Source: Bacteroidales bacterium (lineage in GTDB: Bacteria > Bacteroidota > Bacteroidia > Bacteroidales > NBLH01). From it: a DNA stretch of 9,414 nt. Shown piece by piece: positions 1 through 5,832 of this stretch. How positions within the stretch are numbered: the first letter of the stretch is position 1; every line of letters starts with the position of its first letter. The notes under the pieces are model-generated. The model ran no database searches and had not been told where the DNA came from. It was given only the letters and a program-made list of their open reading frames with translations. The position numbers and the translations under genes are program-made. The DNA lies in contig JALSLF010000495.1 in the NCBI GenBank assembly GCA_026988445.1, positions 1-9,414 of the forward strand, in the 5' to 3' direction.

Positions 1-128
1 CACAAATTAGTATTATTGGGCATATTACGGATAAAAAGGAGGGAAATATTTTGATAAGCACAGGGGGGAATAAAATACCGCTTCATGCAAAGGGCTGGAA
101 TGCTTTTGCTAAAGCAAAAGACAATTAG
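1..128 (+). CDS. thiL: C-terminal end of probable thiamine-monophosphate kinase (partial, start outside window)
   Basis: An open frame enters from the left edge (first whole codon at position 3) and stops at TAG 126-128, giving 41 visible residues. They include IGHITDKKEGN, a Gly-Gly-Asn-Lys segment and a closing KGWNAF. From memory, this matches the C-terminus of Bacteroidota ThiL, which has a G(H/Y)IT turn, a TRGGNK-like strand and a terminal GWN(A/H)F. ThiL is a cytoplasmic ATP-dependent kinase that converts thiamine monophosphate to the active cofactor thiamine diphosphate. The catalytic and ATP-binding parts lie outside the window, so the call rests only on the tail. Another PurM/ThiL-fold protein is the main alternative. 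The gene converges on lpxA and is not part of the lpx operon. Confidence 0.68.
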   Translation, partial: QISIIGHITDKKEGNILISTGGNKIPLHAKGWNAFAKAKDN

Positions 129-153
129 CTTAATCGCTCAATTTAGGTGAAAG

Positions 154-171
154 TTTGAAGTTGACTTCAAA
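154..171. terminator. Small hairpin between convergent thiL and lpxA
   Basis: TTTGAAG (154-160) and CTTCAAA (165-171) form a perfect 7-bp stem with a TTGA loop, 25 nt after the thiL stop and 36 nt beyond the lpxA stop. The position suits a bidirectional terminator for converging genes. The stem is AT-rich, however, and neither side has a clear U-tract, so the terminator role is inferred. The rest of 129-207 shows nothing else. Confidence 0.35.
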
Positions 172-207
172 ACGCTTAAAAACTTAGGTAATATAGATTT
201 TAAGGGA

Positions 208-981
208 TTAGATTCCTCTTATAATTCCACGTTTTGATTCACGAACAAATTCTAAAATATAATCGCGTTCAAAAGATGCGGGAACTTCTTTTTCAATTTC
301 TACCAAAGCATCCGAATTGTTGTATTTTCCTGAATAGAGGATACGGTAAACATCTAAAATTTCATTAATTCGTTCGCTGTCAAAATTTCTTCGGCGCAAA
401 CCAACAGAGTTTATACCTACATACGAAAGAGGCTCACGGGCAGCTTTAATATAAGGCGGAACATCTTTTCGGATAAGTGAACCTCCTGATACCATTACAT
501 GTGATCCAATATGAACAAACTGGTGTACTAATACCGATGCACTTAAAATAGCAAAGTCATCAATAACTACTTCGCCGGCAATTTGGCAAGAATTTCCAAT
601 TATAACATTGTTTTTCACTTCGCAATCATGGGCTACGTGTGAGTATGCCATTAGCAGGCAGTTATTGCCTACCGAAGTAATTCCTCTTGCTACTGTTGCC
701 CTGTTTACGGTAACAAACTCTCTTAAAGTTGTGTTGTTGCCTATGGTAACAATGGTATCTTCGCCTTTAAATTTTAAATCTTGAGGAATTGCAGATATTA
801 CAGCGCCGGGAAATATTTTACAATTTTCACCAATTCGTGCACCTTCCATAATGGTTACGTGAGGTCCAATCCAGGTTCCTTCGCCAATTTCTACATTTTT
901 ATCAATTGAAACAAAAGGTTCGATAACCACATTTTTAGCAACTTTTGCTTCCGGATGCACATAAGATAATGGTTGGTTCAT
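208..981 (-). CDS. lpxA: Acyl-ACP--UDP-N-acetylglucosamine O-acyltransferase LpxA
   Basis: LpxA catalyses the first step of lipid A synthesis in the cytoplasm, moving a 3-hydroxyacyl chain from acyl-ACP to the 3-OH of UDP-GlcNAc. The 257 residues are close to the E. coli length (262). Hexapeptide repeats of the left-handed beta-helix fill about residues 8-175, and a helical C-terminal domain follows (about 185-257). Clear family motifs are PQDLKFKGE (66-74), the catalytic segment HVAHDC with His118 matching E. coli His125, VHQF (152-155) and DVPPYI (173-178). Gly166 appears to align with the E. coli acyl-chain ruler glycine (Gly173), suggesting that a long hydroxyacyl chain is accepted. The ATG at 979-981 gives the normal N-terminus; no convincing Shine-Dalgarno precedes it. 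It is the last gene of the lpx block here, 153 bp after lpxC-fabZ. Confidence 0.96.
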   Translation of the reverse strand: MNQPLSYVHPEAKVAKNVVIEPFVSIDKNVEIGEGTWIGPHVTIMEGARIGENCKIFPGAVISAIPQDLKFKGEDTIVTIGNNTTLREFVTVNRATVARGITSVGNNCLLMAYSHVAHDCEVKNNVIIGNSCQIAGEVVIDDFAILSASVLVHQFVHIGSHVMVSGGSLIRKDVPPYIKAAREPLSYVGINSVGLRRRNFDSERINEILDVYRILYSGKYNNSDALVEIEKEVPASFERDYILEFVRESKRGIIRGI

Positions 982-1079
982 TGTAATAGTTTTTATATTT
1001 GATGAATGATTAAGGAAATACTGTTTTTAAGTACACCTTCTATCATAAATTAATTTTCTTAATCTTTGATTTATAGGTT

Positions 1080-1127
1080 GATATTTGATTTAATATATGT
1101 TTAATTAAGTGTCTGACACCAAATATC
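1080..1127. repeat. Inverted-repeat element enclosing a GTGTC/GACAC palindrome
   Basis: GATATTTG (1080-1087) and CAAATATC (1120-1127) are perfect inverted repeats 32 nt apart. Directly inside the right arm lies GTGTCTGACAC (1109-1119), itself a palindrome around one central base. On the minus (coding) strand the element reads GATATTTG, then GTGTCAGACAC, then an AT-rich stretch, then CAAATATC. It begins 7 nt after the lpxC-fabZ stop and could be an intra-operon RNA structure, a weak terminator, or a REP-like repeat. No T-tract follows. The remainder of the lpxC-fabZ/lpxA gap (982-1079) is AT-rich with nothing recognisable. Confidence 0.45.
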
Positions 1128-1134
1128 TTTTAAA

Positions 1135-2526
1135 TTATTTACCCTTCGAAATTTGTGCCATAAACTCTCCTTCGGCAACAATATTCTCACCAACAAAAGC
1201 TTGTCCCTTCATATTTGCTATTCCTCTACGAATTGGCGACAATAGTTCCATTTTAAAAATCAAGGTATCTCCGGGTACAACTTTACGTTTAAATTTAACT
1301 TTATCCATTTTCATAAAGTAAGTAAGGTAGTTTTCAGGGTCAGGAACAGTACTTAAAACTAAAATACCACCCACTTGAGCCATCGCCTCTACAATTAACA
1401 CACCGGGCATAACCGGCTCTTCAGGAAAGTGTCCTACAAAAAAATTTTCGTTTAATGTAACGTTTTTTAGTCCCACCACTTCAACATCATCTAAATGTAA
1501 TACTTTATCAACTAATAAAAAGGGTGGGCGATGAGGTAAGAGTTTCTTTATCTCAGATATCCCCATTATGGGTGAATTAACATCATAATCAGGAGCTGAA
1601 TTTTTATTTTTTTTACTTTTAATAACTTGCTTTATTTTCTTGGCAAATTCAACATTTGAAGCATGACCGGGACGGGTTGCTAATATTTTACCTTTTATAG
1701 GAACCCCTACAAGGGCTAAATCACCTAATAAATCTAACAGTTTATGCCGAGCCGGTTCATTAGAAAAGATTAAATCTTCATCGTTTAAAATACCTCTATT
1801 TTTAACTTTTACACGGGGTTTTCCAAATAAATCGGCTAAGCGGTCTAATTCTTCTTGCGTAGTTTCTTTTTCAATTATAACTATGGCATTATCCAAACTA
1901 CCACCTTTTATCAAATTATTTTTTAGTAAAAATTCAAGTTCACGTAAAAAAACAAAAGTTTTACAACTCGCAATTTCTTTTTTGTAATCTTTTAAGGATA
2001 GAAGTGATGCGTATTGGTTTCCCAGAACCGATGAATTATAATCAATCATCACATTTACACTGAAATCTTCATCAGGAAATGTCATTAATTCAATACCGTT
2101 TTCGTCATCAGAATAGCTGATATTATTTGTTACCACAAAAAACTCTTTGTTTGCCTCTTGCTCAACCAATCCTGCTTTTTCAAAAGCATCAATATAGGGC
2201 TTTGCACTTCCATCCAAAATTGGCGTTTCGGCAGCATCAATTTCAATTAATAAATTATCAATTCCCATTCCGTAAGCTGCAGAGAGTACATGTTCAATAG
2301 TGCCTACACGGGCGCCTTGCTGTTCAATAACCGTACTGCGCGAAGTATCAACTACATTTTCAACTTTGGCAGGAATTAGAGGTTTACCTTCTATATCAAC
2401 ACGCTGAAACACGTATCCGTGATTTACCGGTGCCGGTTTAAAAGTAATTGTAACATTTGCTCCCGTATGTAGTCCAACACCGGTTAAACTCGCCGGCTTT
2501 GCTATTGTTTTTTGTTTTTCAGCCAT
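1135..2526 (-). CDS. lpxC-fabZ: Bifunctional UDP-3-O-acyl-GlcNAc deacetylase / 3-hydroxyacyl-ACP dehydratase (LpxC-FabZ fusion)
   Basis: One 463-residue protein with two enzymes. Residues 1 to about 305 are LpxC, the zinc hydrolase that commits UDP-GlcNAc to lipid A: TIEH with Glu78/His79, HKLLD with zinc ligands His261 and Asp265, GD at 268-269, and GH with catalytic His288. Compared with E. coli, about 23 extra residues separate His79 from the second zinc ligand, mostly after AIVIIE (214-219). A short Lys/Asn-rich linker (about 302-318) leads to FabZ (about 319-463), which dehydrates 3-hydroxyacyl-ACP in fatty acid elongation: LLPHRPPFLLVD (329-340), GHFP with His366, and EAMAQ with Glu380. 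All catalytic residues of both halves are present. This fusion is well known in Bacteroidota. The ATG at 2524-2526 is preceded 8 nt upstream by an AAAGGAA-like Shine-Dalgarno (2535-2541). lpxD ends 52 bp upstream, which fits an operon. Confidence 0.97.
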   Translation of the reverse strand: MAEKQKTIAKPASLTGVGLHTGANVTITFKPAPVNHGYVFQRVDIEGKPLIPAKVENVVDTSRSTVIEQQGARVGTIEHVLSAAYGMGIDNLLIEIDAAETPILDGSAKPYIDAFEKAGLVEQEANKEFFVVTNNISYSDDENGIELMTFPDEDFSVNVMIDYNSSVLGNQYASLLSLKDYKKEIASCKTFVFLRELEFLLKNNLIKGGSLDNAIVIIEKETTQEELDRLADLFGKPRVKVKNRGILNDEDLIFSNEPARHKLLDLLGDLALVGVPIKGKILATRPGHASNVEFAKKIKQVIKSKKNKNSAPDYDVNSPIMGISEIKKLLPHRPPFLLVDKVLHLDDVEVVGLKNVTLNENFFVGHFPEEPVMPGVLIVEAMAQVGGILVLSTVPDPENYLTYFMKMDKVKFKRKVVPGDTLIFKMELLSPIRRGIANMKGQAFVGENIVAEGEFMAQISKGK

Positions 2527-2534
2527 AAATATTA

Positions 2535-2541
2535 TTCCTTT
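2535..2541 (-). promoter_or_regulatory. Shine-Dalgarno-like site of lpxC-fabZ
   Basis: The minus strand reads AAAGGAA here, 8 nt before the ATG. It is noted because the other starts in this window have weak or no such site, in line with the general weakness of Shine-Dalgarno signals in Bacteroidota. Confidence 0.4.
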
Positions 2542-2578
2542 ATTTTTTCCTAATCTTATGAAAAGATATTTTATTTAA

Positions 2579-3631
2579 TTATTTATTCTTTAATTGCTCT
2601 TTCAGTTCTTCCATTTCTCTTTTTAAACTGTAAAATTCTCTGCGCAAGTCAGGCAGGGTTTTAAAAGCAATACTTGATTTTTGGAAATTAGCCAGTGGAA
2701 TTGCAGGCGAACCTTGAATTACACTACCTTCTTTTTTTACTGAGCCTTGAATTCCTGCTTGCGCTCCAATTTTAACATCATCAGCAATTTGGATATGCCC
2801 GGCAAAACCTACCTGACCTCCTACCCATACACGTTTTCCTATTTTAGTTGAGCCGGAAACTCCTGTTTGAGCAGCAATAAAGCAGCTTTCGCCCACTTCA
2901 ACATTATGTGCGATTTGTATAAGATTATCTAATTTAGCTCCTTTACGAATAATGGTTGAGCCTAGTGTTGCTCTATCGATAGTTGTATTTGCACCAATTT
3001 CAACAAAATCTTCAATAACTACATTTCCAACTTGTGGTACTTTTTTATGTTTCCCATCTTCGGCAGGAGCAAAACCAAAGCCATCAGCACCAATTACAGC
3101 CCCTGCATGAATAATGCAATTACTTCCTATTTTGCACTCATCGTAAATTTTTACTCCATGATAAATAATTGTATTTTCTCCAATTTCAACATTTTCTCCA
3201 ATAAATACTTGTGGGTGAATTTTAGTGTTGTTCCCGATTACTGAATTTCGGGCAATAACAACAAATTCGCCAATATAAATATTTTCTCCGAGACGTACAT
3301 TTTCACGAATACTCGATTTTTCATGAATACCTATATGTTGCGCTTGCTTTCCTTGCTGGTACATTTCCAGTAAAGAAGCAAATGCTTTATAGGCATCATC
3401 AACCCTAATTAAAGTTGCTTTTACTTTTTTTTGCAGTTCCAAATTTTTATTAATCAAAACAATAGAGGAATCTGTACTGTACAAGTAATTTTCGTACTTG
3501 GGGTTTGCCAGAAAAGATAAGGTGCCTTTTTTACCTTGTTCTATTTTTGAGATGTTATTTACCGATACTTCTGCATCGCCTTCAATTTCTCCATTTAAAA
3601 AAAGAGATATTTCCTTTGCCGTAAAATTCAT
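2579..3631 (-). CDS. lpxD: UDP-3-O-acylglucosamine N-acyltransferase LpxD
   Basis: LpxD adds the second 3-hydroxyacyl chain, from acyl-ACP to the 2-amine left by LpxC, in the cytoplasm. The protein is 350 residues from the chosen start, the usual family length. Residues 1 to about 100 form the uridine-binding domain (start MNFTAKEISLFLNGEIEG; LSFLANPKYE at 38-47). Hexapeptide repeats follow (about 100-310), including IGADGFGFAP (180-189), GANTTIDRATLG (213-224) and QIAHN with catalytic His242. A charged C-terminal helix closes the protein (about 328-350). The frame stays open to an ATG at 3796, but the 55 extra residues are Lys/Asn/Phe-rich, match nothing in LpxD and overlap a promoter-like box, so the ATG at 3629-3631 is preferred. 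The gene lies upstream of lpxC-fabZ, in the same direction. Confidence 0.95.
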   Translation of the reverse strand: MNFTAKEISLFLNGEIEGDAEVSVNNISKIEQGKKGTLSFLANPKYENYLYSTDSSIVLINKNLELQKKVKATLIRVDDAYKAFASLLEMYQQGKQAQHIGIHEKSSIRENVRLGENIYIGEFVVIARNSVIGNNTKIHPQVFIGENVEIGENTIIYHGVKIYDECKIGSNCIIHAGAVIGADGFGFAPAEDGKHKKVPQVGNVVIEDFVEIGANTTIDRATLGSTIIRKGAKLDNLIQIAHNVEVGESCFIAAQTGVSGSTKIGKRVWVGGQVGFAGHIQIADDVKIGAQAGIQGSVKKEGSVIQGSPAIPLANFQKSSIAFKTLPDLRREFYSLKREMEELKEQLKNK

Positions 3632-3778
3632 CCGTTTCTCTTTAAAATATTTTATAGGTATTATATTTTTATAAAATTTTGTAAATAAAATATTAAATCG
3701 ATAAATATTTCTAAATACTTTGTCTTTTTTCAATATTTGCCAATGTAAATTATTGTTTGATTTTTTAATTGATATTTT

Positions 3779-3800
3779 TTTGCAAAATTTTTGCAAAATT
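3779..3800. repeat. Tandem 11-bp direct repeat upstream of lpxD
   Basis: TTTGCAAAATT occurs twice without a gap (3779-3789 and 3790-3800). Each copy contains the palindrome TTTGCAAA, so two short dyads sit one helical turn apart. This could be a protein-binding site near the lpxD promoter, or simple AT-rich tandem duplication. Confidence 0.5.
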
Positions 3801-3801
3801 A
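3794..3801 (-). promoter_or_regulatory. Candidate -7 promoter element for lpxD
   Basis: The minus strand reads TAATTTTG, a full match to the Bacteroidota -7 consensus TAnnTTTG. No TTTG is present at the expected -33 distance (19-21 nt further upstream), so the promoter is only a candidate. If it is used, transcription starts about 155 nt before the lpxD ATG, and the long upstream ORF start at 3796 is excluded. Confidence 0.3.
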
Positions 3802-3855
3802 GTAATATTTAGCAATATATTATAGTTTTTTTTATTGTCTTATTTATATATTTGA

Positions 3856-3869
3856 TAAACAGCTGTTTA
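3856..3869. repeat. 14-bp perfect palindrome at the HD gene stop codon
   Basis: TAAACAGCTGTTTA is a perfect palindrome whose right end is the stop codon (3867-3869) of the HD phosphohydrolase gene. It has no loop and no following T-tract, so it looks more like a possible protein-binding dyad than a terminator. It may also be chance. Confidence 0.3.
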
Positions 3870-5129
3870 AATTGATTGTATTTCCTTTGGATAACACATA
3901 TAAAACTTTTCAACAATTTTTGATAAAACCGCAACATTTGAAACATCCGAAGCTTGCGCTATATCTTTTAATTCATTATTTTTTTTCAAAATATTAATTT
4001 TTTGTCCGGCTTTATCGCTGTATGCATTATTTTTTATAGAATCGGTAAATACAAAATATTGAACATCATTTGCCGAAATTTTATATTTTTTTATTGCTTT
4101 TAGTTTTATTTCATTAAAACGATTTTCGTCTATCCTGTTTTCAGTTAATTCTATTTTTAATAAACTCCGGTTAATAATGCTTTTGCTTAAATAAGACAAT
4201 ACAAAATCATCATGGTTTTGCCATTGTTTAATCGATACAAATATGTCGTTATCATCCAGTTGCGCATACATATGTAAGGGGAGGTGTCCGTTTATCTTTT
4301 CGAGCATTAATTCTTTAGAATTAATTTTTTCTTTAAAAAAATATTCCAATACAGGAGTTAAAAATAGTGGTTTTCCTTCGGTATATATTTGTTTTGCTCT
4401 TAAAAGAACTTTAATTAACAGTTGTTCGGCAACAACTACTGTTTTGTGTAAATACACTTGCCAGTACATTAGCCGGCGAGCAATTAAAAATTTCTCTACG
4501 GAGTAAATACCCTTTTCATCAACAACTAATTCATTATCAAATACATTAAGCATTTTTATAATACGGTCGTAGCCTACAACTCCTTCCGATACACCTGTGA
4601 AAAAACTGTCCCGGCGCAAATAGTCCAATCTGTCCATGTCTAATTGGCTGGAAACCAATTGGTGGAGAAACTTTTTTTTATGTACTCCCTTAAAAACCTC
4701 AATGCCTTCCGTTAGCTTTCCTTTAAACTGTTTATTAAATTCCTCCATGAATAAAAGTGAAATAACTTCATGGGAAATATGCTCAACCAAAATATATTCC
4801 AAAGAATGTGAAAGAGGCGGATGTCCGATATCATGGAGTAGTATCGCCAATAGAGCAGCTTCAACTTCCTGTTCGGTAATTTCTGTTCCTTTGCTTTGAA
4901 TTACTTGTAAAGCTTGTTTCATTAAATAGGTTGCACCCAAAACATGTTGAAAACGCGTATGGGTTGCTCCCGGATAAACATAAGCCGTTAGTCCTAACTG
5001 ATGTATTCTTCTTAGGCGTTGAAAATAAGGGTGTTGTATGATGTCAAAAATCAATTCCGAAGGAATGTTTATTAAACCATACAGAGGGTCATTAACAATC
5101 TTTATTTTATTTTGCTTGTATTTTTTCAA
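3867..5129 (-). CDS. HD-superfamily phosphohydrolase (dNTPase/SAMHD1-like, COG1078-type)
   Basis: This 420-residue soluble protein has the HD metal site: HTRFQH (57-62), LLHDIGHPPLSH (98-107) with the His99-Asp100 pair, and LDMDRLDYLRRDS (163-175) with Asp166 as the likely last metal ligand. The pattern matches SAMHD1/dGTPase-type enzymes, which hydrolyse phosphate esters, often of nucleotides; the actual substrate is unknown. The N-terminal NDPLYGLI...HPYFQRLRRI (13-42) is typical of the Bacteroidota family. The C-terminal part (about 290-420) is divergent and Lys-rich. The frame begins with TTG (5127-5129): an in-frame TGA lies 6 nt upstream, and the next Met is at residue 70, inside the conserved domain. 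It sits upstream of lpxD in the same direction, an arrangement I recall as common in Bacteroidota, though no role in lipid A synthesis follows from that. Confidence 0.88.
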   Translation of the reverse strand: MKKYKQNKIKIVNDPLYGLINIPSELIFDIIQHPYFQRLRRIHQLGLTAYVYPGATHTRFQHVLGATYLMKQALQVIQSKGTEITEQEVEAALLAILLHDIGHPPLSHSLEYILVEHISHEVISLLFMEEFNKQFKGKLTEGIEVFKGVHKKKFLHQLVSSQLDMDRLDYLRRDSFFTGVSEGVVGYDRIIKMLNVFDNELVVDEKGIYSVEKFLIARRLMYWQVYLHKTVVVAEQLLIKVLLRAKQIYTEGKPLFLTPVLEYFFKEKINSKELMLEKINGHLPLHMYAQLDDNDIFVSIKQWQNHDDFVLSYLSKSIINRSLLKIELTENRIDENRFNEIKLKAIKKYKISANDVQYFVFTDSIKNNAYSDKAGQKINILKKNNELKDIAQASDVSNVAVLSKIVEKFYMCYPKEIQSI

Positions 5130-5159
5130 TTTTATTCAAATTAATAGATAAATATGCCT

Positions 5160-5192
5160 CAAACATAATATTAATTTAATAATTTTTCCACA
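5160..5192 (-). promoter_or_regulatory. Candidate promoter of the HD phosphohydrolase gene
   Basis: The minus strand shows TATGTTTG (5160-5167), a full match to TAnnTTTG, 30 nt before the TTG start. Upstream at 21 nt spacing is TGTG (5189-5192), one mismatch from the TTTG -33 box. Transcription would begin about 25 nt before the TTG codon, which supports that start. Confidence 0.4.
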
Positions 5193-5238
5193 ATTTGTGT
5201 AAAATATTAACAAATACTACAATTTTTGTACTTAATAT

Positions 5239-5269
5239 TTTGAGTATTAATTAATATTACGTAATTTCG
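5239..5269 (+). promoter_or_regulatory. Candidate promoter of the rimP-nusA-infB operon
   Basis: TTTG (5239-5242), a 19-nt spacer and TAATTTCG (5262-5269) match the Bacteroidota TTTG / TAnnTTTG pattern with one mismatch and the preferred spacing. The predicted start point is near 5275, giving a leader of about 50 nt that contains the hairpin at 5291-5310. It is divergent from the HD gene promoter in the same 197-bp gap. Confidence 0.5.
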
Positions 5270-5290
5270 CGCCGTGATGTGAAGGTTATC

Positions 5291-5310
5291 TAGGGGACAG
5301 AAGTCCCCTA
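5291..5310 (+). promoter_or_regulatory. GC-rich leader hairpin just upstream of rimP
   Basis: TAGGGGAC (5291-5298) and GTCCCCTA (5303-5310) form a perfect 8-bp stem closed by an AGAA loop, followed at once by TTTTATT. It is by far the most GC-rich short segment in this gap and ends 16 nt before the rimP ATG. The short U-run makes it attenuator-like. Because the operon encodes NusA, autoregulation through this leader is plausible. It could instead control access to the rimP ribosome-binding region. Its function is inferred; the structure is read directly. Confidence 0.6.
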
Positions 5311-5326
5311 TTTTATTAAGCAAGAG

Positions 5327-5809
5327 ATGATAAGTAAAAAAACAATTGAAGAAATTGTCCGGGAGCAACTTAAAGGTTCTGATATTATTTTGGTTGATAC
5401 TCAGGTAAGTAGCTCAAACTCAATAAAAGTTTTTCTGGATTCGGAAAATGGGGTAAGTATTAGCGATTGTGTGAAAATTAGCCGGAGCATTGAAGGACAA
5501 TTCGATCGTGATAAAGAGGATTTTGACTTGGAAGTTTCGTCTTACGGACTTTTTTCTCCTTTTAAAATACTGCTTCATTATCAAAAGAATATGGGTAAAG
5601 AAGTAGAAGTTTATCTTAACGAAGGACAAAATTTCAAAGGAGTACTTAATAAAATAGAAAGTGATGAGCATGGAGATATAGATTATATCGAAATCATGCA
5701 AAAGAAAAAAAAGAAAATAGAAGGTAAAAAGAAAAAAATAGAAGTTGAAGAGATAATAAAAGTTAAAAAAGAAGAAATCAAGAAAATTAAACTTGTTCCG
5801 AAATTTTAG
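5327..5809 (+). CDS. rimP: Ribosome maturation factor RimP
   Basis: RimP binds free 30S subunits and is needed for their late maturation. The 160 residues cover the N-terminal domain (about 1-78), with VFLDSENGVSISDCVKISR (35-53) and LEVSSYGLFSPFK (68-80), and the SH3-like C-terminal domain (about 83-160), with GKEVEVYL...FKGVL. The common SSPG turn reads SSYG here. The tail is unusually Lys-rich (126-137 and 146-156) and is encoded by long A runs; such tails may help RNA binding. The ATG at 5327 follows the leader hairpin and has no clear Shine-Dalgarno. It is the first gene of the rimP-nusA-infB operon, with nusA starting 23 bp after its stop. Confidence 0.93.
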   Translation: MISKKTIEEIVREQLKGSDIILVDTQVSSSNSIKVFLDSENGVSISDCVKISRSIEGQFDRDKEDFDLEVSSYGLFSPFKILLHYQKNMGKEVEVYLNEGQNFKGVLNKIESDEHGDIDYIEIMQKKKKKIEGKKKKIEVEEIIKVKKEEIKKIKLVPKF

Positions 5810-5832
5810 CATTTGTTTTTAAAGCAGGTAAA

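Larger units (their letters stand above)
3632..3866. other. AT-rich intergenic region between the HD gene and lpxD
   Basis: These 235 bp are strongly AT-rich. They contain the tandem repeat and promoter-like box listed separately, and a palindrome that overlaps the HD gene stop codon. No additional gene is seen; the open frame across 3632-3796 is an upstream extension of lpxD without family similarity. The length suggests that lpxD may have its own promoter and not rely only on read-through from the HD gene. Confidence 0.6.

Noticed and set aside
1109..1321. Plus-strand small ORF opposite the end of lpxC-fabZ
   Set aside because: It overlaps the conserved FabZ coding sequence on the other strand and shows no motif or start signal.
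3632..3796. N-terminal extension giving a 405-residue LpxD
   Set aside because: The 55 extra residues are Lys/Asn/Phe-rich like translated AT-rich intergenic DNA, LpxD proteins normally begin near MNFTAKEIS, and a promoter-like -7 box overlaps the upstream ATG.
4243..4899. Two plus-strand ORFs inside the HD phosphohydrolase gene
   Set aside because: They are Cys/Ser-rich shadow frames of a clearly coding minus-strand gene.
5277..5282. ATG-TGA start-stop mini ORF in the rimP leader
   Set aside because: It lies at the predicted 5' end of the transcript with no ribosome-binding site; a six-base match is easily chance.
5420..5812. Minus-strand Phe-rich open frame opposite rimP
   Set aside because: It is the reverse complement of Lys-rich rimP codons and has no recognisable motif.
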